Positions 1 to 7,812 of a stretch of 11,749 nt of DNA are shown one piece after another. The stretch is from contig QZLH01000040.1 in the NCBI GenBank assembly GCA_003833135.1, forward strand, positions 174,050 through 185,798, given 5' to 3'. The stretch's first letter is position 1. Every line of letters begins with the position of its first letter. The notes under the pieces are model-generated. The model did not search any database. It had not been told where the DNA came from and worked only from the letters and a program-made list of their open reading frames with translations. The position numbers were made by a program, and so were the translations under genes. Source of the stretch: Oehlia diaphana (Eukaryota > Glomeromycota > Glomeromycetes > Glomerales > Glomeraceae).

Positions 1-505
1 ATTCTTTCAAAATTTCTATTACAATATTTGCTTTTCAACCTGAAAATAATAAATACATCCTAAAAAATGAAGGAAAATATTATAGTTAGTTTATTAAAAA
101 AAAAAAGAAAATTCATTATAATTTAACAAAAAAAAAAAAAAAATTCATTAAAATTTAAAAAAAAAAAAAAAAAAATTAAAAAATAATAAATTATCTAAAA
201 ATAAATACAAATAAATTTTAACTAAATAATTTATCAATTCATAATTTAATCTGTTACAATTTAAACTATTCAGCTTACCTAACTTAAAAACTGATGGGGA
301 AACTGATGGGGAGACTAACAGAGAGTTTGCGAAAGAAAAAAATATTTTTATCGCTATAGTAATAGCTTGTAATACATTTGTGAAACGTAATTTTGTATTT
401 CGAGTTGAAGTAACGTGTAAAATTTTGTAAAATATCCTAATTTCATTAATTCCGAAAATCGGCCCATATGTGCCTTTTTTCTTTCCTTTTTTCTATATAG
501 TCAAT
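1..505. other. AT-rich flank with small repeats, no gene seen
   Basis: No coding region is recognised. The stretch holds A-runs around 95-180 with a 32-bp-period duplication in which AAATTCATTA followed by a TTTAA stretch recurs near 109 and 141. A perfect 12-bp tandem direct repeat, AACTGATGGGGA, occupies 289-300 and 301-312. A pyrimidine tract at 473-494 lies just upstream of the start codon of the NYN pseudogene at 506 and may be a remnant of its promoter or leader. That role is inferred only from position. Confidence 0.5.
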
Positions 506-1316
506 ATGGGATCACCTGAACGAATCTACATATTTGTAGACAATTCAAATCTCTATATTCATTAGAAAATATATGTAATGCAATTAATAACAATGGAGTT
601 CAATATTTAAAGACTTAAGAATCGATTATGGAAGGCTTTTGAGATTAATTATAAATAAATCGTGAAGTAGGAAATATGCCATATCGAGTCTTGTTGGCTC
701 CCGACTTCCATCATACAATTCTCTGTGGAAATATGTCAAAAAGGAAGGGTTTGAAGTAGAAACTTTCGACCAATACCATCAAAACTACGAGAAAGAGGTT
801 GATTCAGAAATCGCATGTGCTATAACACAAACTAGTCTTCTAAATGAACCTGACACAATTGTTTTAATTTTGGTGATAAAGACATGCACCCAGGGTAAAA
901 AAAGAGCCTTAAATGGAAATTGGAATGTAGAGATTTAGTTTTGGCCCAAGGGTATACCATCCTTTAATTCTAAACCAATCTCTAACTTTAACGGCTTTAC
1001 TCAAAAATTGTTCTTCACGGGAGTCGCAAGCAATCTTAAAAAGAAAGCTACTTTTATACATTTAAGAGGTCATTACAAATATTTTACTTATAGATACGGA
1101 TCAGGTGAATTGTATAGAATGAAGTTTTTTGACATAACAAATAGTAATGTGTTAGATAATAATGATGTATTGGATTGGTATGCAAGAGTTAACCTGTTTT
1201 GTTGGATGAGTCGATGAGGTAATAATTTGCGTTTATATTTCAAAAATGATAATGATTTATCTAATGCAAAAGAATGGATAAGAACACATCAAAATAATGT
1301 GCGATTTCGAAGGTAA
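506..1316 (+). pseudogene. Decayed NYN (LabA/PIN-like) domain gene
   Basis: NYN domains have a PIN-like RNase fold with acidic metal-binding residues. The relic starts at ATG 506, whose first residues MGSPERIYIFVDNSNLYIH contain the typical first-strand acidic motif VDNSN. Conserved-looking blocks then follow in shifting frames: RIDYGRLL (618-641), VGSRLPSYNSLWKYV, GFEVETFDQ, DTIVLI (855-869), GDKDMHP (872-892), WNVEI-stop-FWPKG (921-953), then a C-terminal part with ASNLKKKATFIHLRGHYK, NLFCWMSR and, after a stop, GNNLRLYFKNDNDL and AKEWIRTH. The frame changes four times: near 563, 611, 871 and 920. Internal stops lie at 563, 663, 896, 936 and 1215, and the natural end is TAA 1314-1316. Homology runs straight through stops 936 and 1215, so introns do not explain them. 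About 270 codons remain, so nearly the whole gene is present. The family call is from motif recognition, not a search. Confidence 0.8.
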
Positions 1317-2228
1317 AACAAGAATCATCATATAATATTCATTCTAATTATTTCTGCTTCATTAATATAAGCTTATATAATTGTATTAAATAAGCCTGTC
1401 AAGGATTTCTTTCTGCAAAATACATCCATAATTAAAAATAGCATAAGCATGTAACTTTTCCTGTAATTATGTAAATGATTGATTGTTCGGATTTATTTGC
1501 ATTATTAATTCTTAATTTTATTTTTAATTTACCATTCATAAGAAGTTATATAGTTTTTCGTAGTATTTTCATTATTTGATTATATACATTTCATGGATTA
1601 AGTGTAAGAAATCTAAGGATTTACTATTTTTCAATAATTATTATCTTGAGTTTTGACTAAACGGACTAAACTGAAAATGAAGGAATTCCCTCAATAATAA
1701 ATTCTTTTAGACAGTCTCTAGTTGCTGAGAAACAGCTTCCCAGAGACGCAAAAATTACGTTCTTGACCCAGTCAAAATATGCATGATAATGTATGACAAA
1801 AATTTCTTTTCTTGACCTGCAAAGAAACATTGACGCATCATTATTTTTCTTTTATAGACATAAAGAGATTAAAAATAATATATTACTTATTTTTTTATAA
1901 TTAATGACTAATGACAAAATAATTTATTATTATTATTTTTTTTTTTTTAATATTTAGTTTTATGCGGTAGTAGTTTAGTATTTATTACCTAATTAATCAG
2001 CAGTTTTTTATCTTTTATGGTCTTATTTTTAAATTAGGTAAATTTATTATAGTAAAATATTAGAAGTTTTATGTACAGTATGTGATTTTGTTAGAATTTT
2101 GTAAAATAACTTTAAACAAATAATTGAGTTTAAATTATTAGTTGATTACACATTTAAAAATTAATTAATAGCTATTCGGCACTTCAAGCCAAATTATTAA
2201 CGCTACCTAAAGGTAGCTTGTTATATTT
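1317..2228. other. AT-rich stretch, no gene recognised
   Basis: All frames are full of stops, and no conserved motif, tRNA-like structure or long repeat is recognised. It contains an ATT microsatellite leading into a 13-T run (about 1922-1948). It separates the NYN relic from the kinase relic. Any upstream kinase catalytic domain that once lay here is no longer recognisable. Confidence 0.5.
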
Positions 2229-2684
2229 GGGAAAAAATATTATATCTTATATGATGGTTTTCGTCTTCCAATTGCCACAATTACACCTGAAAGTTATATT
2301 GAATTAATGCAAAAATGTTGGCATTCTGATCAAACTTTTCATGATATCTTGAAAGGATTTGAATTTTTTGGCAATTTGGGATACTACAAAGAAATCAGTA
2401 ATCCAGCTAAAATTATAAGTTCACCAGATATCGGTGACAACCTGTAATAAAAATAATCCAGATTCTATCTATAGGTAGACCTTTTAAGTGAAATGATAAA
2501 ATCTGTTAATTTTACAAGAAGTTTGAGATTAAAAAGCCAAATATTAGACTTGATAATAAATTTTTTATATACACTGCCCTTTAATATTAATATGACAATA
2601 TTAATTACTTTAAGGCGAAAGAAGTTCAATAATAATTTGGTCAAGAACAATATTAAAACAATTAAAGTATTACGAAAAAATTAA
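2229..2684 (+). pseudogene. Protein kinase 3' end relic (subdomain XI plus tail)
   Basis: Frame 2253-2447 reads DGFRLPIATITPESYIELM and then QKCWHSD, the classic start of kinase subdomain XI (TP..Y..LM..CW..D). The invariant Arg of the following RP motif is missing: the text goes straight to QTFHDILKGF, consistent with a small deletion. A linker ending ISSPDIGDNL stops at 2445. A second frame (2452-2475) gives NNPDSIYR before a stop at 2476. A third frame (2487-2684) gives SEMIKSVNFTRSLRLKSQ and a Lys/Asn-rich end closing with TAA at 2682-2684. From memory, this layout (linker, NNPD.IY, then RSLR..SQ) recurs at the C termini of the expanded Rhizophagus kinase family. The N-lobe, HRD and DFG motifs are absent, so no activity is possible. 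The 5' limit is approximate. Confidence 0.72.
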
Positions 2685-3640
2685 ATATTTAATGATAAGA
2701 ATGATAGTGAATACAACCATCATATTATTTATAGAACATATATTACTTTTTGTTTGATAATTATAATTATATAAATACCGACAAATACAACAATAATGGT
2801 AAGTAAGTTATTGGTAAAGTTTGTAATTATAGTCTTCTATTTAATTTTTAACTACATATGTAGATTGTTAACTTTGGTATTTATTCTTTGAACTCCATAT
2901 ATGGTAAGTTTGGTATGCATAAGGATGTAATAATATTAACAAAGAATAAAGGTTTTTAAATTCATTAAATGTATATACTAATATAATTTAAATAATAGGG
3001 ATTTATTATTAATTTCTATACTTAATAAATATGATTTACACCATCCAAAATAGTCGACCTACAGTAAATAGTTCAAAAATTTTATGAAGTAGCATAATAT
3101 TATCCGAGTTAAATTTTTTTTCCTTTTCCATGCAATTACAGTAAGTTGTATAAAAAAGTTATTAAATGGAATTATTATCGCTAGCTTCTACTATTATACA
3201 TGTAATTTAGTAAATAAATAGTTAAGCACTTAAGCAATAATTGAAGAAAGGTCAATTGTTAATAAAAAAAAAAATACTTTTTGAAATATTTTTTAATTTT
3301 AAATAATAAAAATTTATTAATTTACGTCTGGTAATTTCTCATTCATATTCTTTTTTATTAAAATATTTCCGATTAAATTTAAAGAATATTCAACTTTCTC
3401 TAAAGTCAACCTTTAAATTTTTTTAATATACAGATAGAATACAAATACAGAAAAGATAGATTCAGTCATTAAATCAGCGTCATCAACGATTTTCAAGTTG
3501 TACTATACTGACACCATAAGAAGAATCATTTGTCTAACAATTGTGACACTATGATCACTCATCAATATAATCTATAATCATGATTCTATTGTCAATAATT
3601 TTTTATACTCTGACAAATCTATATATACTTTTACTTATTA
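2685..3640. other. AT-rich stretch, no gene recognised
   Basis: There is no recognisable coding block on either strand and no structural RNA. It contains short A- or T-runs (for example near 3113 and 3265) and ordinary AT-rich intergenic sequence up to the polypyrimidine tract. Confidence 0.5.
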
Positions 3641-3641
3641 A

Positions 3642-3800
3642 CTCTTTTCTCTCTCACCTTCCCCTTTTCCTCCTATCGTTCTTCCTCCTAGTATTCCTCC
3701 TGTTTTTTCTGCTCTCTTTGTTCTTTCTTCTCCTCCCTCACTTGTTTCCATATTTTCTCTCTTCCCTTCACTTCTTTCCCTTCCTCTTTCTCACTTCCTT
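3642..3800 (+). repeat. Polypyrimidine (CT-rich) tract
   Basis: About 155 bases are almost entirely C and T on the plus strand, built from irregular CTT, CCT and TTTC units such as CTTCCTCC and CTCTTCCC. This is unlike the surrounding AT-rich sequence. It makes a Leu/Phe/Ser-rich open frame that is low-complexity rather than a gene. Purine/pyrimidine strand asymmetry of this length can adopt triplex structures, but that is general knowledge and not shown here. Confidence 0.75.
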
Positions 3801-3889
3801 CAGTCGTTCATATTTGTTTATTATACTTTTCTTTTCATTACCACTTAAAGAAATACTATTATTGGTATGCTCAGGTAAATACAGTATTG

Positions 3890-4007
3890 GGTGCTTTTGT
3901 TGGAGTAGAATAATACTATGCATGAGTGGGAGCATAGCATGCTTACTTTGTAAGCCTGTGAGTATTCTAGCAGGATGGCTTCCGCAGGTGCAAGTCCCCA
4001 TTTTTTT
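3890..4007 (+). mobile_element. tRNA-like SINE head candidate 1
   Basis: The segment resembles a degenerate tRNA gene used as a SINE head. A hairpin CTATGC (3916-3921) / GCATAG (3932-3937) with a 10-base loop containing GAGTGGGA matches an A-box/D-arm layout. Next comes GCTTACTTTGTAAGC (3941-3955), an anticodon-arm-like stem-loop. A B-box-like GGTGCAAGTCCC lies at 3987-3998. A T7 run at 4001-4007 could serve as a Pol III terminator. No complete 7-bp acceptor stem was found, so this is not a functional tRNA gene. A related copy begins about 250 bases downstream. The 5' limit is approximate. Confidence 0.45.
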
Positions 4008-4137
4008 AAAGCGTCATTATTAGACCATTATGTAGAATAACGCTAATCTTGTCTTTAGCCGTCATTATAATACTAATTCTAATTTCGTTATTACCTCTAT
4101 CTAAATCTTCTCCCAGCTTTGCTGAAGCCTCACAGTA

Positions 4138-4258
4138 GGGCTGGCTGGAAATTTTTAGAGCGGTATAGTACTATGCAAGGGTTGGAGCATAGGCGCTTGC
4201 TTTTAGAAGCTTGTGGTACCAGCTTATTGCTGCAGTCCTGTGCTCTGGAGTCACTTTT
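4138..4258 (+). mobile_element. tRNA-like SINE head candidate 2
   Basis: This is related to the element at 3890. It has the same six-base arms CTATGC (4171-4176) and GCATAG (4187-4192) around a 10-base loop with GGGTTGGA. It then has GCGCTTGC (4193-4200) and a stem-loop pairing GCTT with AAGC around 4195-4210, as in a tRNA anticodon arm, followed by GTGGTACC. A weak B-box-like CTCTGGAGTCAC lies at about 4243-4254. It is directly followed by the 161-bp tandem units, so head and units may be one composite element. It is too divergent to be a tRNA gene. Confidence 0.42.
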
Positions 4259-4273
4259 GCAAAGGATCTGATG

Positions 4274-4434
4274 GTCATAATAGAGAATATAGATGGTGGT
4301 GAAGGATACCATGATATATATAGTCACTCCTGAAGTGTATGCTTATCCCTAAGGTAACTGGGGTATGGTGTATGGCTACTTGTCAAAATGGTCACTTTTT
4401 TACAATACCATTTTGGTGTCCAATATTATGACCT
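4274..4434 (+). repeat. 161-bp tandem unit, copy 1
   Basis: It starts GTCATAAT and is followed head-to-tail by a second copy at 4435. Shared blocks include GTGAAGGATACC, ATATATAGTCACTCC, TGTATGCTTATCCCTAAGGTA, and TACCATTTTGGT. It carries a perfect 9-bp hairpin, CAAAATGGT (4384-4392) with ACCATTTTG (4407-4415), around a 14-base loop. No coding potential is seen. Confidence 0.85.
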
Positions 4435-4590
4435 GTCATAATGGAGGACATAGATAGTAGTGAAGGATACCGTATATATAGTCACTCCCGAAATGTATGC
4501 TTATCCCTAAGGTAGTTAGGTTATGGTGTACGACCACTTGTCAAAGTGGTTACTGTTTACATACCATTTTGGTATTCACTATCATGGCCT
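4435..4590 (+). repeat. 161-bp tandem unit, copy 2
   Basis: This is the second, diverged copy, slightly shorter by small deletions and ending at TCATGGCCT. The hairpin is kept: CAAAGTGGT pairs with ACCATTTTG through one G-T wobble in place of the A-T pair of copy 1. By eye, copy identity is roughly 80-85%. Confidence 0.82.
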
Positions 4591-5143
4591 GAAAGTGAAT
4601 GAGCTAGAACTAACATAAGCTTTCAACGTTAATTTATAGGCATCTGTGGAATGGCATGAGCGGAAAGAAATGCAACAAAGAGAATTCCACGTCAAGAAAT
4701 TAAATCGGTTCTTATTGCATCGAATCTTTTCGGTTTACATATTTCGTCCCAACTATAAATTGTGAAGATTTGCACTCGCAAACTTCTTTCTTAATTTCCG
4801 TTTTTTTTAAGTATAAATTCTATTATAAATACCAAAAATAGAATAGTATAGTAGAAAATGTTTGTACTATATTACAGAAATTCATTTATTTTTGCGCAAA
4901 AATTTCAACGTTGTACAGAAAAAAATGTAAATACAATCATGAATTTATTCCATTTTAAACACTCAATTATAATCCTTGGATATTTTAGTATTTTAATATT
5001 TAAACTTAAAATTATGAGTCTTCCATAAAATTATTTACGGTATATCATCATTATAATAAAGTAATCAACTTTCAGTGACTTTCTTTTTACTTTCCTCAAG
5101 TTTTGTTAGGCTTTTTAATCTTCACGTTTATGCATTTCACAAA
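4591..5143. other. AT-rich stretch, no gene recognised
   Basis: No coding block, repeat or structural RNA is recognised. The first 150 bases are somewhat richer in GC than the rest, but no frame is open for a useful length and no motif stands out. Confidence 0.45.
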
Positions 5144-5255
5144 TTTTTTTTTTTTTTTTTTTTTTTTCCTTTAGCAAAAAATTTATTAAAAAAAAAAAAA
5201 TTTTTTGATTTTTTTGCTCCTATAGCAATAGATTTATTAAAAAAAACATAATTGT
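5144..5255. repeat. T24 run plus 51-bp imperfect tandem duplication
   Basis: T occupies 5144-5167 without interruption. CCTTTAGCAA (5168) followed by AATTTATTAAAAAA recurs as CCTATAGCAA (5219) followed by GATTTATTAAAAAA, a period of 51 bases. Each copy is preceded by a T-run and ends in an A-run. It is probably slippage-prone low-complexity DNA. Confidence 0.7.
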
Positions 5256-5338
5256 TTGAATTTTACTCGGACGTCATATAATAAAATACATATTATGTTA
5301 AAAAAAGAATAACTATAGATGTCATTTACTATTAGCTT

Positions 5339-5425
5339 ATTAGCTATTCAGGGTCAAAATTACATAATAGCGCTTGCACTAAAATCTGACATTAGTTTGA
5401 ATTGATGCCTTGTTCGAGTCCTCAT
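5339..5425 (+). mobile_element. tRNA-like element or SINE head candidate 3
   Basis: TTAGCTATTCAGGG (5339-5352) resembles an A-box/D-arm. Next comes TAGCGCTTGCAC, similar to the D-arm exit of the element at 4138. ACTAA and TTAGT then flank a loop like an anticodon arm. TGTTCGAGTCC at 5411-5421 is a near-consensus B box. The T-stem and acceptor stem do not pair, so a functional tRNA gene is not supported. It shares the GCGCTTGC core with the element at 4138 and, more weakly, with 8461. Confidence 0.4.
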
Positions 5426-6229
5426 ATAACGTACTGTATTTCTATGAATGTATATATTTTTTTATGAATACTAATAAAGAGATACATGTTACTAACAAAG
5501 AAAAAAGTACTGTACATAAAGTATCAAAATTATCATGCACAAGCGCAAAATTTAAAAGATAAAATTCACCATCACATGTTTTTAACATATAAAATGGCTT
5601 TAACAATAGGACCATGTCCCTTAAATATTGCTCATGGATTGCCCAATAAGATTTAACATAATATAAATCATTTTAACATTTTAATAGAATAATTTGATCA
5701 ATTATAATCTGACACTGTAAAAGTATTCAATCATTTTGTACTTTTTTGGATTGTTTAAATCAAATTAAATAAAATGGTCAAAAACCAAAACGTAATTAAA
5801 TTTCTAATATTTATCTTAGCAAAAGTATAATTTATATGATTTGATCATTTAATTTTGATTATAATTTTTATGCCATGGATATTTGCAATTTGGATTGGCC
5901 TTGTGTAATCAAGTCAAAATTGAGGTTACGATTATACTAATTGCTTTGTGTACTCTTAGTAAATTACAGATTTTTTTTATCCTGTATTTTGACTTGAATT
6001 CTGATTAAAGTGATCGTTCTCACTCTATTAACTCATGTCTCTTCATATAATTAAAAACAAAAGCTTACAATTACTATGCAATGCACTATGGACACATAAA
6101 ATTTTACTTGTATATAAATGTTTCAGCTATATATATTCAATATAAGAAAATATTATACCACATCAATTAGTTATTGTAAATTACATACAATTGAAAATAG
6201 GATATATCACTATTACCTATGCTGTGACG
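5426..6229. other. AT-rich stretch, no gene recognised
   Basis: Nothing was found beyond AT-rich sequence. No long open frame, repeat or RNA structure is seen on either strand. Confidence 0.45.
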
Positions 6230-6345
6230 CAGTAGTCACGTGAAAATCTAGGTGATCGCAACTTGGAAAACGGTAACCGTTAGCACGAAAAATAGCAATT
6301 AAGTGTTATAAATTTGAATGTTAAAAATTTCTTCAACGTGCTAAT
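6230..6345. other. Cluster of short palindromes including TCACGTGA
   Basis: TCACGTGA (6236-6243) is a perfect palindrome with an E-box core. AACGGT-A-ACCGTT (6269-6281) has six-base arms. TAGCACG (6281-6287) pairs with CGTGCTA (6337-6343). All lie within 110 bases of a slightly GC-richer patch. These could be protein-binding sites or a repeat edge, and the sequence does not decide. The nearest plausible genes are about 400 bp or more away. Confidence 0.4.
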
Positions 6346-6668
6346 ACTAAGAGTGTTATAATGGAAAAGCTTTTGCACAATAATTCAAATTATTTAATTA
6401 TGTTTATATGAAATCAATTAATAAATTAATAAAGTGAACAAATCGATTTATGACTTATGTAATATTTGTTGCTGACTTAGTAAATTCTTTTAAATAAAAT
6501 CTTGTTTTCACCTGATCACTGCAGCAACATTGATCAGGGAGGAAGGGAAACGAAAAGGAAAGGGGAAAACAAATAAGAATAACAAATAATACTATCTATT
6601 ATAATATTTTCTATTCTTAGTAAGTGTATATTTATCTCCACACACATGGATACCTTATAGAATCCTTA
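6346..6668. other. AT-rich stretch, no gene recognised
   Basis: Nothing coding was found. A purine-rich patch (about 6536-6575, with GGAAGGGAAACG and GGAAAGGGG) follows TTGATCAGGGA. A near-copy, GATCACTG, occurs shortly before, so TGATCA elements flank 6513-6537. Confidence 0.4.
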
Positions 6669-6860
6669 CTAAAAACGCCGCCCACAATACCTTAGGTTAT
6701 TACAAAAATAACTCTTCCCATTTGAGACCCCAAAACTAGCCCTCCATTCTATATCATCTATGGTTTGCTCATATGTAGGTGGTGGTACATCTGGTATACC
6801 CTTACCGTCATTATTCGCATTACCTATAATTAACAAATATTCATAAGTGTCTGCAGCCAT
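6669..6860 (-). CDS. Hypothetical protein fragment, possible 3' exon
   Basis: A 63-residue minus-strand frame starts at ATG 6860 and contains NANNDGKGIPDVPPPTYEQT and then IDDIEWRASFGV. Its composition is more protein-like than most frames here, with a PPPTYE motif (PPxY-like, a typical WW- or ubiquitin-ligase-binding signature) and acidic residues. It lies downstream of the 57-residue frame at 7100-7273 on the same strand and could be its 3' exon. CTGATGGCTGCAG just upstream would fit a branch site plus acceptor, but no matching donor could be fixed. The family is unknown. It may be a gene fragment or chance. Confidence 0.3.
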   Translation of the reverse strand: MAADTYEYLLIIGNANNDGKGIPDVPPPTYEQTIDDIEWRASFGVSNGKSYFCNNLRYCGRRF

Positions 6861-6935
6861 CAGTATACATATGTCATCATTGAGAGTTCACCAAACCTAT
6901 TACAACTGGAGTGGCAAATTATCAACCTGACCATA

Positions 6936-7044
6936 ACAGTTTACTATCCGGAAGACTTTCGGCTGTAACCTTGGATGCACCAAGCATGTCTCATACGAGG
7001 CGTGAACCCTACGGTGCGCACCTACTCATACGTCCATCCAGCAA
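6936..7044. repeat. 109-bp tandem repeat, copy 1
   Basis: It starts ACAGTTTACTATCCGG and ends GTCCATCCAGCAA. It is followed without a gap by copy 2, from which it differs at 9 of 109 positions, 8 of them transitions. It is clearly richer in GC than its surroundings. The minus strand carries broken coding-like text (see the frame at 7100-7273). Confidence 0.92.
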
Positions 7045-7153
7045 ACAGTTTACCATCCGGAAGACTTTCAGCTGTAACCTTGGATACACCAAGCATGTCT
7101 CATGCGAGGCGTGAACCCTGCAGTGCGCACCTACTAGTACGTCCATCCGGCAA
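7045..7153. repeat. 109-bp tandem repeat, copy 2
   Basis: It starts ACAGTTTACCATCCGG and ends GTCCATCCGGCAA. The next bases (7154-7163) resemble the start of a third copy (ACTAGTTAAC) before similarity fades. Since 109 is not a multiple of three, the duplication shifts any frame that crosses it. Confidence 0.92.
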
Positions 7154-7273
7154 ACTAGTTAACTTATACGTACCACGTAATGCCTTAAAGTTTTGATAAG
7201 CCAGACCTCTATTGTAAATAACTATCCGTTTATTCCGGGAATGTCCTTTAGATGATTTCTTATGTCGTGGCAT
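7100..7273 (-). pseudogene. Hypothetical protein N-terminal part, broken by 109-bp repeat
   Basis: The minus-strand frame runs from ATG at 7273 to TGA at 7102-7100, 57 codons. It begins MPRHKKSSKGHSRNKR, a very basic N terminus that could be a nuclear localisation signal. It continues with IVIYNRGLAYQNFKALRG and TYKLTSLPDGRTS. The frame stays open past the stop as VTAESLPDGKLFAGWTYE, so an LPDG[RK] motif recurs 109 bases apart through the tandem duplication. A stop inside the duplicated region, and the frameshifting period, suggest an older longer gene damaged by the duplication. An intron inside the repeat cannot be excluded. The family is not recognised. Confidence 0.35.
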
Positions 7274-7812
7274 TTGGGTGAAGTTGAATTTTTGTATAAT
7301 AAAAATTTATTTTGTTTGTATCATAAAAATTTATTTCATAAAATTTTTTTCGTACTGAAAAAATTATTTGGATATTTAAGGCCCTTTTATATATTTTTTT
7401 GTTGTACAAACTTTTTATAAATGAACACGCAAAAAACGCGAAAAATATTCGCATCTATTATACAGATAGTCTAGTCTCCCAGTTTCCCACGGGTTTACAC
7501 ATGAAACGCCGAAAACATCTTTAATACACATGAAAATGTGACTCATTATAATTACATTGATAAATATTATGTAATTCATAGTTATACAAACTATTTGAAT
7601 TATCATGTGTGTTGATTACAGCAAACTCCGATATAAATATCAATTGCGCCAAACAAGATCATATAAGAGTTTATAAAAAGTATAATTAAGCTGTAAAACT
7701 TATAACTCGAGTCAAATATATATCATCAGAAAAAATTTTCCTACTTTTCCAAACCTGTATATTCGTGTATTTCTCCATATAGTACTTAATTCACTCATAA
7801 TTTAAGTCTCTT
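7274..7812. other. Intergenic AT-rich DNA
   Basis: No coding block is recognised. This gap separates the divergent minus-strand frame (start 7273) from the plus-strand Crinkler-like gene (start 7813), so it would contain both promoters. A GC-richer patch at 7470-7505 (CTCCCAGTTTCCCACGGG) has no assigned role. Confidence 0.4.

Noticed and set aside
1008..1217. 69-codon plus-strand frame as an independent gene
   Set aside because: It is the C-terminal segment of the NYN pseudogene. Homology continues upstream of its start and downstream of its stop.
2465..2650. Minus-strand 61-codon frame
   Set aside because: Antisense shadow of the kinase tail relic, with no motif.
3580..4023. 147-codon plus-strand Leu/Phe/Ser-rich frame resembling a membrane protein
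   Set aside because: Its hydrophobic look comes from the polypyrimidine tract, and its end runs through the tRNA-like repeat. This is low-complexity translation.
3768..4327. Minus-strand frames 3768-4001 and 4130-4327
   Set aside because: Both lie antisense over tRNA-like repeats and the pyrimidine tract, with no conserved motif.
3890..5425. Functional tRNA genes at the tRNA-like segments
   Set aside because: Acceptor and T-stems do not pair and the arm lengths are wrong. They fit tRNA-derived repeats better.
6936..7163. CRISPR array
   Set aside because: Only two full, directly adjacent copies with no unique spacers, in a eukaryote-like context.
6911..7196. Two plus-strand frames over the 109-bp repeat
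   Set aside because: They are overlapping readings of the same repeat in two frames. The minus strand gives the more protein-like text and an unduplicated N terminus.
7260..7606. Minus-strand frames 7260-7454 and 7415-7606
   Set aside because: AT-driven Ile/Phe/Tyr/Asn/Lys-rich translations with no motif or splice support.
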